A stretch of 64,000 bases of DNA from Pseudomonadota bacterium (GCA_029779845.1 JAKOZT010000129.1:18328-82327); one strand, 5' to 3'; counted from the stretch's first letter, positions 45,260-53,856 are shown. The notes: a model not told the origin generated them from the sequence alone. A program made the numbers and translations.

Positions 45260-45541
45260 ATGAATGAAAAAACCACACAGGCCACGACGCTGGCCGAACT
45301 CCACGCCCTGCCCGACGACGCACTCCTGCGTGTCGCAGAGGCCGCCCTCTTTCTGAACATCGCCGCCAACTCGCTCAATTGGTACAGGTCCAACCGTATC
45401 GGTCCCGACTACGTCCGCATGGGCGCGGACAAGGGCAAGGGCCGCGGCACCATCCGCTATCGCTTGGGTGCGCTCCGTGAATACGCCCGCGACGTTCAGA
45501 TTGGCCACGTAGCCAAGAAGAATGCAGGAGGTGACGCATGA
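45260..45541 (+). CDS. AlpA/HTH_17-like DNA-binding protein
   Basis: A 93-residue protein with a MerR/excisionase-like helix-turn-helix at about 20-55 (DALLRVAEAALFLNIAANSL, NWYRSNRIGPDYVRMG) and a wing rich in Gly and Arg (KGKGRGTIRYRLGALREY). Such proteins act as excisionase or early activator in satellites and prophages. Its stop overlaps the start of the replication gene (ATGA), so the two are coupled. Confidence 0.8.
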   Translation: MNEKTTQATTLAELHALPDDALLRVAEAALFLNIAANSLNWYRSNRIGPDYVRMGADKGKGRGTIRYRLGALREYARDVQIGHVAKKNAGGDA

Positions 45542-47901
45542 CCTCCCACGAAAAGAAAACGCCCGCGGACAAGGCGGGCGCAAAGGTATCAACAACCAGG
45601 GATGTGAGCATGACGACCCACAAGCAGAATCATGCCACCCGTAGCCCTGCTGATAAGCCATCGTTCGACGTCGATGGTCTGATCCGTGCCGGCCTCACCC
45701 TGATTCCCCTGCACCGTTGGAACGCGACGGATGCCAAGGGCCGCGCCCGCGGCAAGTCGCCTATCGACGGCGCGTGGCAGTCCCGCGACTACGACAGCCG
45801 CGAGGTGCTGGCCCAGGCCGAGCGCCGCAACCTCAATGTGGGCGTGCGTCTGCCGCCGACCTGGATGGTGCTCGACGTTGATCCCCGCAACTTCGCCGAA
45901 GGCCGCGACTCTCTGGCCGAGCTTGTCGCCGACACTAGCCTTGACCTGAAGCTGTGCCCACGCACGCTCACTGGCTCGGGCGGGTATCACTACTGGTTCC
46001 GCAAGCCCGCCGACGTGCAAGTGCTCGACAGCTTGGAAGACTATCCCGGCGTGGAGTTCAAGAGCCACGGTCGGCAGGTCGTCGCGCCGGGCTCGATCCA
46101 TCCGAATGGCGCCGTCTACTACTGGGATGACTTTGCACCGTTCCCGGACGAAGCGCCGCAGGTTCCCGAATCGCTGCTACGCCTGATCCGCCGCCCGACC
46201 CGCGCACACGGGGAGGCCGCAGGCTTCGGCGAGCTGACGCCCGAGATGCTGGCGACGACGTTGGAACAGCTCGATCCCGAGGACTTTCAGGATCATGACC
46301 CCTGGCGCGACTTGATGATGGCCTGCCATCACGCCACAGCGGGCGAAGGGCGCCAGGAGTTCATCGACTGGAGCACGCAGGACGCGAAGTACCAGGACGA
46401 CGCCTGGATCATCGGTAGGCGCTGGGATTCCCTGCACGCTCAGGCAGGTCGCGGCGGGCGTCCCATCACCATCAAGCTGCTGCACAAGGTCGTGCAGGAA
46501 GCAGGCGGCCAGGTCGCTCGTCCTGACCCTGAGGATGACTTCGACGTGTACGAAGACCCCGCCGAACTCGGCCATGGCGTTGATGATGCGACCCTGCGCG
46601 AGCCGCCGAAGGCCACCGGCATTGAGGCGGTGATCGACGAGCTCAACGAGCGGCACTACATCGTGCTGAGCGACGGGTTCCAGGTCATCACCGAGGAGCC
46701 TGATCCGATCTTCGACGGGCGCATGCTGTACCAGCGCATGTCCCGGAGTGGCTTCCAGTTCGCCTACGAGAACCAGCTCGTCGAAAAGAATGACAAGTTG
46801 GTGAGCAAGGCCGACGTATGGCTGAAGAGCGCGCGCCGCCGCCAGTACAAGGGCCTCATGTTTGATCCGTCCGGCAGGCATCACGACGGATGGCTCAACA
46901 TGTGGAAGGGTTGGTCCGTGCAGCCCAGCAAGGGCGATTGGTCTCTGCTGCGCCAGCTCATCCTTGAGGTGCTCGTGGACGGCAACCAGGCGCACTTCGA
47001 GTGGGTGCTCGACTGGATCGCATTCATGTTCCAGCACCCCGAGAAGGTCGCAGAGGTCGCCATCGCTTTCCGTGGCGAGAAGGGCACCGGCAAGGGCACG
47101 CTCGGCCGCGCTCTGTTCAAGCTGGCAGGCGCGAGCGGATTGCACATCAGTTCGCCCGGACACCTCACGGGCCGCTTCAACTCGCACCTGCAGAACTGCG
47201 TGTGCCTGTTCGCCGACGAGGCGTTCTGGGCCGGCAACAAGGAGGGCGAGTCGGTGCTCAAGCAACTCGTGACCGAGCCCACGCTGACCTACGAGGGCAA
47301 GGGCCGCGACGCCGTGACCGGCAAAAACCATGTCCACATCATCATGGCGTCCAATAACGACTGGGTAGTTCCGGCAGGCTTGGACGGCGAGCGCAGGTTC
47401 GCGGTGTTCAACGTCAACGAGAAGCGCAAGGGGGACAGGAAGTTCTTCACTGCGCTGAATCGCCAGCTCGACGAAGGTGGACTCGCTGCCCTTCTGCACG
47501 ACATGCTGACGCGCGACCTTGGCGACAGACACCCGCGCGACAACGTGCCCCAGACCGAGGCCCTGATCGAACAGAAGCTGCTGAGCCAGAGCCCTGAGGA
47601 ATCGTGGTGGGCCGGCCTGCTCGAATCGGGCGTGCTGCCTGGGTTCCTGGTCGATGAGCCGTGGACCGAGCGCGCCATCGAGGCCGACAAGGATCAGCTC
47701 TACTCCGACTACGTGGCCTACGCGAAGACGCTCGCCGCCCGCCCGCGCACGAAGGCGGGGCTTGCGATGAGGCTAAAGCGCCGCGCCGGCATCGGTGATC
47801 GGCAGGCGTTCATCGAGGGGCGCAAGGTCTGGGTATGGGTGCTGCCGCAACTGGACACCGCCCGCGAAACCTGGGCGACGAGCACGGGGCGCGCCGACTG
47901 A
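45538..47901 (+). CDS. bifunctional primase-polymerase/helicase replication protein
   Basis: A 787-residue replication protein. The N-terminal Prim-Pol domain has VLDVDPRN (Asp pair near 110-114) and SGGYHYWF with its His near 150, plus VEFKSHGRQVVAPGSIHP. A C-terminal superfamily-3-like helicase has the Walker A motif GEKGTGKGTL near 510, the Walker B-type LFADEAFWAG and sensor MASNNDWVVP. This domain order is typical of satellite and phage replication proteins. It implies autonomous replication of the excised element. A terminator follows. Confidence 0.92.
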   Translation: MTSHEKKTPADKAGAKVSTTRDVSMTTHKQNHATRSPADKPSFDVDGLIRAGLTLIPLHRWNATDAKGRARGKSPIDGAWQSRDYDSREVLAQAERRNLNVGVRLPPTWMVLDVDPRNFAEGRDSLAELVADTSLDLKLCPRTLTGSGGYHYWFRKPADVQVLDSLEDYPGVEFKSHGRQVVAPGSIHPNGAVYYWDDFAPFPDEAPQVPESLLRLIRRPTRAHGEAAGFGELTPEMLATTLEQLDPEDFQDHDPWRDLMMACHHATAGEGRQEFIDWSTQDAKYQDDAWIIGRRWDSLHAQAGRGGRPITIKLLHKVVQEAGGQVARPDPEDDFDVYEDPAELGHGVDDATLREPPKATGIEAVIDELNERHYIVLSDGFQVITEEPDPIFDGRMLYQRMSRSGFQFAYENQLVEKNDKLVSKADVWLKSARRRQYKGLMFDPSGRHHDGWLNMWKGWSVQPSKGDWSLLRQLILEVLVDGNQAHFEWVLDWIAFMFQHPEKVAEVAIAFRGEKGTGKGTLGRALFKLAGASGLHISSPGHLTGRFNSHLQNCVCLFADEAFWAGNKEGESVLKQLVTEPTLTYEGKGRDAVTGKNHVHIIMASNNDWVVPAGLDGERRFAVFNVNEKRKGDRKFFTALNRQLDEGGLAALLHDMLTRDLGDRHPRDNVPQTEALIEQKLLSQSPEESWWAGLLESGVLPGFLVDEPWTERAIEADKDQLYSDYVAYAKTLAARPRTKAGLAMRLKRRAGIGDRQAFIEGRKVWVWVLPQLDTARETWATSTGRAD

Positions 47902-47937
47902 GGCAAGGTCGGCCACCGACACACTGACTCGGACTAG

Positions 47938-47974
47938 CGACCGACACCTTGTGCAGAGGGGTCGGTCGTTTTTT
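47938..47974 (+). terminator. rho-independent terminator after the replication gene
   Basis: CGACCGACACC (47938-47948) pairs with GGGGTCGGTCG (47958-47968) with one mismatch, followed by six T bases. Confidence 0.85.
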
Positions 47975-48477
47975 CTTTACGGATCAACAACTTGCGGACT
48001 GCACGGAGTACTCGGATTTTTTCGCTCAGTTCACGTACGTTCGGAGCAGCGCCGAAGCAGCCTCCTTGCTGCTGCGGTCGAGCGACAGGGATAGGCTTCT
48101 TTTTCTTTCTTGAATATTGTTTGTGAAGTCTGTGTAGTCTATGAAAGCTAATTAAATCAACAGCTTATTTAACACGGACTGATCCGCTGGGCTCGGACAT
48201 CAGTTCGTGTCGCCACCTTGGCGGCCTTCGGCCCGAACGACCGTGGCCGACGTTGCGGGCGTGGTGACCGATGCGGGGAATGCGGCCTTTCTGCGCCTGA
48301 CCTGCTGCGTCGAGACCCTCACGCGCGAGGCCAACGCTCCAAGCCGATTCACCCCCTGATCGGTGATTCGAGGGTCAGTGCCTTCCAAGTCGTTGATGCG
48401 CTTGAAAGAACGATGGCGTGCCTGCGCGCATAAGCACGACACGATAACTCCGTAAGCCATTTTTTCGGAGAACAGAC
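47975..48477. other. non-coding region with AT-rich patch, candidate origin or control region
   Basis: About 500 bp without a supported gene between the replication gene terminator and the TerS-like gene. Bases 48096-48175 are only about 29% GC by hand count, against roughly 60-70% around them, and include GAATATTGTTTGTGAAG and GCTAATTAAATCAAC. Such a patch could be the unwinding element of a replication origin or a promoter for the packaging-side genes. A minus-strand open frame (48200-48490) was not accepted. Confidence 0.5.
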
Positions 48478-48993
48478 GTGAGCCGCCCATCGATCCCCAA
48501 CACCTTCACGCCAGAGAGGAAGGCGATCTTCCTTGCTGTGCTGGAAGACACGGCGAGCCCCAAGGCGGCGGCAGCCGCTGCAGGGATCGTTCGCTCGACG
48601 GCCTTCTATCACAAGGCCAACGACCTGGAGTTCCGCTCGCAGTGGGAGGCCGCTGTCGAGGTGGCACTCGACAGCCTGCTCGAAGAAGCCTATCGGCGTG
48701 CTGCGGTCGGCGTGGATGAACCCGTCATCCACCAGGGCCGCGTCTCGACCGTGGCCGACCCCGAGACCGGCGACGAGCGCCCGCTCACGGTGCGCAAGTA
48801 CAGCGACAGGCTGATGGAAGTCCTGCTCAAGTGGCGCTACGGCGACCAGATGGCGGATCGCCTGCGGGTCAAGGTGGACTCCACGGGCCTCGACGCCGAA
48901 GCGCTGCTGCGCATGTCGGCCGACGAGCGCAAGGCACTGACCGGGCTGCTCTCCAAGTACCACGCGAACAAGGAACAAGACGATGACGAGTGA
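48478..48993 (+). CDS. small terminase subunit (TerS)-like protein
   Basis: A 171-residue protein from a GTG at 48478. An N-terminal HTH (about 18-45, VLEDTASPKAAAAAAGIVRS) is followed by FRSQWEAAVEVALDSLLEEA, GVDEPVIHQGRV and LTVRKYSDRLMEVLLKWRYG, the pattern of phage small terminases that recognise the packaging site. No large terminase or portal follows, so it cannot package alone. Satellites often use their own TerS to redirect a helper phage packaging motor. Confidence 0.72.
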   Translation: MSRPSIPNTFTPERKAIFLAVLEDTASPKAAAAAAGIVRSTAFYHKANDLEFRSQWEAAVEVALDSLLEEAYRRAAVGVDEPVIHQGRVSTVADPETGDERPLTVRKYSDRLMEVLLKWRYGDQMADRLRVKVDSTGLDAEALLRMSADERKALTGLLSKYHANKEQDDDE

Positions 48994-49231
48994 GAAGCTG
49001 ACCGTGGCCGAGGCCCTGCAACAAGCCGAGATGATCGATCGCAACCTCGACGCCTTCGACAAGACGGCACCGCAGACGGTTGCAGCAATGGGCGGGCGCG
49101 ATGCCCTTGCCCAGACCTGCCAGATGACCTGCGTTGGCCCGATCCCGCGCATCGACGCGGACGCATGGCAGGCCATGTCGAACGAGTACGAGGCAGGCCG
49201 CCAACATGGCAGCGTCAACCGCGGCGTCTAG
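48983..49231 (+). CDS. hypothetical protein of the element
   Basis: An 82-residue acidic helical protein (SEKLTVAEALQQAEMIDRNL, then DAWQAMSNEYEAGRQHGS). It overlaps the TerS-like gene by 11 bp and the next gene by 26 bp, so it belongs to the same operon. I do not recognise it. Confidence 0.65.
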   Translation: MTSEKLTVAEALQQAEMIDRNLDAFDKTAPQTVAAMGGRDALAQTCQMTCVGPIPRIDADAWQAMSNEYEAGRQHGSVNRGV

Positions 49232-49652
49232 CGGGCACGCCGTTGCCATCGAGGTCGAAGGGGTGCGATACCCCAGCGCTCGGCAGGCGGCCCTGACACT
49301 CGGCATGAGCACGGGCACCGTGCAGCAGCGGGCGCACAACCCGAACTTCCCAACCTATCGCTGGCTCGGCGCGACGCCTGGACCTCGTAAGGTCAGGACA
49401 CCCGAGGACTGCCTCGTCGCCAAGGAAATCATCGAACCAGCATATTGGGCCTTCGACGGTGGCGCGCGACGTGCCAACGTCCTTGATCCCGACTTCGACC
49501 CGCCCCGAGTCATCAGGCGTGTGGGCTGGGTCAGGTGCATGCGGTGCCAGCGCTTCCACTTCAGCGGCAACGTCGTCTCGGTGAGGCTCTGCTCGGTCTG
49601 CGGCGGCGCTGGTGGATGGCCCGTCGGTGCAGACCCCGACGAAGACGCCTGA
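49206..49652 (+). CDS. hypothetical protein with HTH-like part and zinc ribbon
   Basis: A 148-residue protein. The N-terminal part has a nucleic-acid-binding look (GVRYPSARQAALTLGMSTGT, VQQRAHNPNFPTYRWLG), like the modules of phage homing endonucleases. The C-terminal part has two CxxC pairs (CMRC and CSVC) forming a probable zinc ribbon. The start at 49206 (MAASTAASSGHAV) lies within the end of the previous gene. Function unknown; perhaps a regulator or packaging accessory of the element. Confidence 0.65.
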   Translation: MAASTAASSGHAVAIEVEGVRYPSARQAALTLGMSTGTVQQRAHNPNFPTYRWLGATPGPRKVRTPEDCLVAKEIIEPAYWAFDGGARRANVLDPDFDPPRVIRRVGWVRCMRCQRFHFSGNVVSVRLCSVCGGAGGWPVGADPDEDA

Positions 49653-49877
49653 CTTTCAATCAGGGGGCGGCGAGATGCCAAGCCCTTGAAGCACAAGCCA
49701 CCGTGATGGCGGCGCAGAACAGAGGAACACGACCGAAGAACGATGGCGTTCTCGGCCAACGCATCACGACACATTGAAAGCATCCGGTCAGCGCATTGGC
49801 GCGCATGACCACCCCGCGGCTGGGGATGCGCTTGAAGGCGACCGGAGGACCCTCAACCTCTTTGGAGCCAACGAGCC

Positions 49878-50594
49878 ATGAACCTGAATCAAGTATCCCC
49901 GCTGCTCAGCCCGCAACAGATCGGCGAGCTCGCGTCCAACCTGGACGCCATCCACACCCGCACCGTCAAGGCCATCCAACGCCTTCAGGCCGACATCGAT
50001 GCCCGCAAGGCAGAGATTGCCAACCGCTGGAAGTCCGCCGGCATCGACGCCGCCGACAAGGCCCGCTTCGCGCAGAGCGAGACCGTGGCCGCTGTCCGCC
50101 AGATCAAGGACAACTCCGTCAAGGAGCTTGACAAGCTGCTGAAGGATGCTGGCGCGCCCCACGCCCAGCTCGTCTCGCAGCGCGACTTCTACTCCAGCCC
50201 CGCCAAGGTGCTGAGCCGCGCCGCGCTCGGCGACCCCAAGCGCACCGAGTACATCAACCAGCTTGCCTACGCCGGCCCGGCAGAACTCGGGCACATGGCC
50301 CAAGTCGCCGTCGCCACGCAGAACGTCCCGCTTGCTGCCGCCGTCCTCTCGCTGATCGACCGCATGCCTAGCAAGGATCGCCCCTTCGGTCCGGTCGAGC
50401 TGGCGTCGGCCATGAAGCTCGACGACTACCTGAAGGTGCAGGAGTACATCAAGTTGGGCGATGCGCGCCTGCAAGGCATCTTGGTTGCCATCCGCACCTG
50501 GAACCAGGGCAAGGCCAATCCGCTGAACACCGTGCAACTCGCCCTGCGTGAGCAGCAGATCGACCACGACCTGATCGGGGGCGGCGATGAATAA
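49878..50594 (+). CDS. hypothetical helical protein of the element
   Basis: A 238-residue protein, almost fully helical, with a probable coiled coil near 20-90 (HTRTVKAIQRLQADIDARKA, then VAAVRQIKDNSVKELDKLLK). The C-terminal part contains LNTVQLALREQQIDHDLIGG. It has its own ribosome site after a 225-bp gap and overlaps the next gene by 8 bp. I do not recognise it. It could act on capsids or on the helper phage, as helical satellite proteins do, but nothing in the sequence proves this. Confidence 0.7.
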   Translation: MNLNQVSPLLSPQQIGELASNLDAIHTRTVKAIQRLQADIDARKAEIANRWKSAGIDAADKARFAQSETVAAVRQIKDNSVKELDKLLKDAGAPHAQLVSQRDFYSSPAKVLSRAALGDPKRTEYINQLAYAGPAELGHMAQVAVATQNVPLAAAVLSLIDRMPSKDRPFGPVELASAMKLDDYLKVQEYIKLGDARLQGILVAIRTWNQGKANPLNTVQLALREQQIDHDLIGGGDE

Positions 50595-50862
50595 GCTGGA
50601 CCATTACCCGGCGCACCACCCGGTGGCCCTCGCGCTCACGGGCTTGGCCTGCGCCCTGCGCCACGGGTGCGAGGTCATCGACGCCCTGGCCGAGCGTGCC
50701 GCCTGTGTGGGTGTGCCTTTCGGCTCCGAGACCTTCGACGACGCCGCAGCGCTGGCCGGCGTGCCGTACTCGCGCCCGCTGGACCTGTATGTAGACCGCG
50801 AGACGAAGCGTCGCGCCGATGCGCTGCCTTTCGATCGCCTGCACCTCGCGTTCGCCCACTGA
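50587..50862 (+). CDS. hypothetical protein of the element
   Basis: A 91-residue protein (HHPVALALTGLACALRHGCE, VGVPFGSETFDDAAALAGVP, LDLYVDRETKRRADALPFDR) whose start overlaps the previous gene by 8 bp. No family recognised. Two hairpin terminators follow it. Confidence 0.65.
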   Translation: MNKLDHYPAHHPVALALTGLACALRHGCEVIDALAERAACVGVPFGSETFDDAAALAGVPYSRPLDLYVDRETKRRADALPFDRLHLAFAH

Positions 50863-50921
50863 GTTTGGTGCCAGCGGCCGGGGTCGGAACAGAGGCCGAG
50901 GTTGCCCCGGCCGTGCTTGGG

Positions 50922-50954
50922 AGGGGATGCCCACAAGGCGTCCCCTTCATTTTT
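50922..50954 (+). terminator. first of two tandem terminators
   Basis: AGGGGATGCC (50922-50931) pairs with GGCGTCCCCT (50937-50946) through one wobble pair; TCATTTTT follows. Confidence 0.8.
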
Positions 50955-50970
50955 ATGCGCTTACGGATCA

Positions 50971-51006
50971 TGGCCCGCTGATGAGCAGTCAGCGGGCCAA
51001 TTTTCT
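50971..51006 (+). terminator. second of two tandem terminators
   Basis: TGGCCCGCTGA (50971-50981) pairs perfectly with TCAGCGGGCCA (50989-50999), loop TGAGCAG, then ATTTTCTT. Confidence 0.8.
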
Positions 51007-51078
51007 TCAGGGGCCCCCGCTCCCGAATCCCCACGAACACGACCTAATGACCTCGCACCCCAACCACAGGAGCGTGAG

Positions 51079-51543
51079 ATGAACCTTCAAGAGATGAGCA
51101 CCAAGGACCTGCTGGTCCTGCACAACCAGATCGCCGACAAGGCCGCTGGACCCAAGACCTTTGCGACACGAAGCAAGCTGCTCGACCGCATCGGCTCGAT
51201 CGTCAAGGCCAAGAACATCGACGTCGCGTCGTTCGGGCAGCGCGCAGAGCCCGAGGTGACCGAGCCGCATGCACAGCCGCAGGCCGATGCTGTCGAGACC
51301 TCAGACGCGCCGACAGAGACCGAGAAGAAGCCCAGCGGCAAGGGCATCGGCCGGCTCGCCCGCGAGTTGCTGATGGACCCTGCGGGTTACCCGCACGGCG
51401 TCATCGCCGAGATGGTCAATGCTCAGATCGAGGGCGCGCAGGCCAGCGCCAAGTCGGTCCGGTGGTATGCGAACCAGATGCGCAAGAAGGGCGTAGCGGT
51501 GCCCGAGCGTCAGCGGCCAGCGTCCGAGGAAGAACCATGCTGA
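51079..51543 (+). CDS. hypothetical protein of the element
   Basis: A 154-residue protein with an N-terminal helical part (MNLQEMSTKDLLVLHNQIAD, FATRSKLLDRIGSIV), an acidic Pro/Glu linker (about 60-90) and a winged-helix-like C-terminal part (IGRLARELLMDPAGYPHGVI, SAKSVRWYANQMRKKG) like those of phage regulatory proteins. GGAG is placed before the ATG at 51079. Its stop overlaps the next gene (ATGCTGA). Confidence 0.7.
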   Translation: MNLQEMSTKDLLVLHNQIADKAAGPKTFATRSKLLDRIGSIVKAKNIDVASFGQRAEPEVTEPHAQPQADAVETSDAPTETEKKPSGKGIGRLARELLMDPAGYPHGVIAEMVNAQIEGAQASAKSVRWYANQMRKKGVAVPERQRPASEEEPC

Positions 51544-51917
51544 TGGCGCGGGCCAAGATCAGGCCGCGCCGCGTGAGGGTCCGCCGTTCGGCGGGCGATG
51601 ATGTGTTCGTCATCCGCGTGGCCGACTTCCCCGAGGGCGACAGAACGGGCGACGCCGCGCTGGCGTGGCGCGAGGCGTGGTTCCACACGTGGGTGTGCCT
51701 GCCCGACCTGCTCGACGAGGCAGGGCCGTTCGACCTGACCGTCGAGGAGTGCGCCGTGCCCGTGCCGCCCGAGGTGGGTTGGGACGATGAGGCATGCTCG
51801 ACCCTCATGCAGCCGACGCTGCTGAAGCGAGACCTGACGTTGGGGCAACTTGGCAGCACCGTCCTGCGCTACCTGAAGAAGAGCCGCAGCCCGCTGGCCG
51901 TGGACATTCCGCTATGA
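51537..51917 (+). CDS. hypothetical protein of the element
   Basis: A 126-residue protein with an Arg-rich start (MARAKIRPRRVRVRRSAGDD), a Trp-rich middle (LAWREAWFHTWVCLPDLLDE) and a C-terminal helix (LGQLGSTVLRYLKKSRSPLA). It overlaps the previous gene by 7 bp. No family recognised. A hairpin follows. Confidence 0.65.
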   Translation: MLMARAKIRPRRVRVRRSAGDDVFVIRVADFPEGDRTGDAALAWREAWFHTWVCLPDLLDEAGPFDLTVEECAVPVPPEVGWDDEACSTLMQPTLLKRDLTLGQLGSTVLRYLKKSRSPLAVDIPL

Positions 51918-51941
51918 CGGCGTGCCCCTGCCGTGCATGGA

Positions 51942-51972
51942 AAAGGGCCACCTCGACGGTGGCCCTTTGGTT
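51942..51972 (+). terminator. hairpin terminator after the 51.5-kb gene
   Basis: AAAGGGCCACC (51942-51952) pairs perfectly with GGTGGCCCTTT (51958-51968), loop TCGAC, followed only by GGTTTC, so the U tract is weak. Confidence 0.6.
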
Positions 51973-52109
51973 TCATGCCCTTGGGCGCGATGGCCCGCTG
52001 ACATTGGATCAGAAGGCCCAGGTGGTGAGTCTGCAATCAGTGGCTCCCGGACCTACCGCCTCGACGCACGATTGAAGCCGACGCAACAGAGAACAGAGGA
52101 GAGAAGCAC

Positions 52110-52682
52110 ATGGATACGATCGCGCAGGTAGTGACGAAGCACTTGGCTGCCGGGGTGGAAGACCTCGACCAGCTCGCGGAGCTCGTCTTTCAGAATGTAG
52201 GCAGGACACCCAGCCGGCGTACCCTAGCCGACTACCGAAAGAGATACAGGAAGCTCGGCCCTGACTGGATGGTCCGCGAGCGCCAGCGTTCGCTGCAATG
52301 GCACGAGGCCAACCGAGACCGGAGCATCGAGAAGAGCAGGCAGTGGAAGACTAACAACCCGGCCAAGGCGATGCTCGGACGGTGCAGGGGCAGCGCAAAG
52401 GCCAGAGGGCACGAGTGCACCATCACGGCCGCGGACATTGAAGCACTCTTGGCCCCGATGGCCTGCTCAGTGACCGGGCTGCCGCTGACTCTTGAGGCTG
52501 GCGGCAACTCGAAGTCGAACCCGTGGGCACCGTCGGTGGATCGGATCGACTGCTCCAAGGGTTACGTGCCCGGCAACATCCGCGTAGTCTGCTGGGCATA
52601 CAACATGATGCGGGGCGACTTCCCCGACGAGGTCGTAATGACCCTCGCCGAGGCGGTTGTCAGTCGTCGGCCTGCTCCTTGA
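52110..52682 (+). CDS. HNH endonuclease-like protein
   Basis: A 190-residue protein with a phage-type HNH domain at the C-terminus: CSVTGLPL, then APSVDRIDCSKGYVPGNIRV and VCWAYNMMRGDFPDE. The N-terminal part (about 1-75) is basic and helical. HNH proteins next to terminase genes help phage DNA packaging, so this one may work with the TerS-like protein or a helper phage terminase; it could also be a free homing nuclease. It overlaps the integrase gene by 23 bp tail to tail. Confidence 0.78.
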   Translation: MDTIAQVVTKHLAAGVEDLDQLAELVFQNVGRTPSRRTLADYRKRYRKLGPDWMVRERQRSLQWHEANRDRSIEKSRQWKTNNPAKAMLGRCRGSAKARGHECTITAADIEALLAPMACSVTGLPLTLEAGGNSKSNPWAPSVDRIDCSKGYVPGNIRVVCWAYNMMRGDFPDEVVMTLAEAVVSRRPAP

Positions 52683-53856
52683 GCCTTGGAGGCCAGGTTC
52701 CCGGCTCGTGCACGAGGCCGAGCCGTTCGAGGACGTGGCGCGAGGCCGTCTGCTGGTACTTGAGCAGGTGATCGTGCCCGACGTGGATGTAGCCCATCGT
52801 CACATTGCTCGCCGCGTGGTTAAGGAGGTACTTCAATTCCAGCAGCGGAACCCCGGCCTCGACCGCCAGCGTTGAATAGCAGTGCCGGAGCGCGTGCCCC
52901 GTGAGGCCGCCGAGTTCGTGCTGCGCCACCTCGGCGACGTGGCCCGACTTCGAGTCTGCGGGGAACAGCCATTGTCCTTTGCGCTGTAGGCGGGGGGATT
53001 CGCGCAGACGGTGGCCGAGCAGGTCACTCAGGGCATCGGAGAGAGCTAGGTCGAACGCGCGTTGCGCGCCGCCCTTTGGCTTCGGGACGTGCAGGCGCTT
53101 CGAGCCGATGTCGAGGTCAACGACACGCGCCTCGCAGGCCGAGGTGCGCCGCATCCCCGTCAGGATCATGAACAGGTGCAGGTCGCGCCGCACAGGGTGG
53201 AGGTCGAGCACCGCCTTGCCCCATGCCTTCAACTTGTCGGCGTTCGAGTCAACCTTGCGCCGACGCAGGCCGTGGTAATCGACGTTGGCGGTTGGGTTCG
53301 CGGGTAGTTCGGGATGCTCCCGCAGACCGCGGTTGTAGACGGCGCGGAAGATGCGGAAGACGGTGTCTGCGGTCGAGGCTCCGTGCTTCTCGGTGATCCT
53401 GCGGTGGCGCTCGCGCACGCCTGCGCGGTCCGTGCCGAGTTCGGCCAGCGCCCTGTCGAGCCAATCGGGCAGATACTGATCGCAGCAATAGCGGTAGTCC
53501 TCCTTGGTCCGCAGGGACAGCGGCTTGGCGGCGAGGTGCAGGTCAAGCGCGTCACGCAGGGTGATGCCGCGTGCCTTGGCCTTGCGGCGTTCTTCGTTCG
53601 GGTTGGCGCCGCCGCGCATCTCGACGAGCGTCTTGCGGGCAGCGTCGCGCGCCTGCTTGGCGTCCATCGACGGGTGGTCGCCCAGCTTCGTGCGCACCTG
53701 CTTCCCGTTGACGAGGGACTGCACGTAGAAGCTGCGCTTCGTGGGCGTGACGATCAGATAGAACCCACGCATCTCGCTGTCGGCGTGGAGGGCGGACTTG
53801 CCCCTATCGGGTGCTGGTGCCCTCTCGACGAGGGCCTGTGTTATCTTCGACTTCAT
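52660..53856 (-). CDS. tyrosine recombinase/integrase of the element
   Basis: A 398-residue integrase. An N-terminal DUF4102-like arm-binding part (about 1-85, DSEMRGFYLIVTPTKRSFYV), a core-binding part (about 95-190) and the catalytic domain with Arg236 (GMRRTSA), His321 and Arg324 (HALRHCY), His347 (LLNHAAS) and Tyr356 (GYIH) are all present. All catalytic residues look intact. The start at 53856 (MKSKITQALVERA) is chosen; an in-frame ATG 60 bp upstream is possible. It points away from the right attachment site, only 172 bp distant. Confidence 0.94.
   Translation of the reverse strand: MKSKITQALVERAPAPDRGKSALHADSEMRGFYLIVTPTKRSFYVQSLVNGKQVRTKLGDHPSMDAKQARDAARKTLVEMRGGANPNEERRKAKARGITLRDALDLHLAAKPLSLRTKEDYRYCCDQYLPDWLDRALAELGTDRAGVRERHRRITEKHGASTADTVFRIFRAVYNRGLREHPELPANPTANVDYHGLRRRKVDSNADKLKAWGKAVLDLHPVRRDLHLFMILTGMRRTSACEARVVDLDIGSKRLHVPKPKGGAQRAFDLALSDALSDLLGHRLRESPRLQRKGQWLFPADSKSGHVAEVAQHELGGLTGHALRHCYSTLAVEAGVPLLELKYLLNHAASNVTMGYIHVGHDHLLKYQQTASRHVLERLGLVHEPGTWPPRLKEQADD

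Noticed and set aside
48200..48490. Minus-strand frame of 96 codons in the satellite control region
   Set aside because: It contains a helical stretch that could be a DNA-binding protein, but it overlaps the TerS-like start and has no family match I can name. I left the region as non-coding.
49705..49776. Short 23-codon frame in the 225-bp gap after the zinc-ribbon gene
   Set aside because: It has no clear ribosome site and no similarity that I can see.
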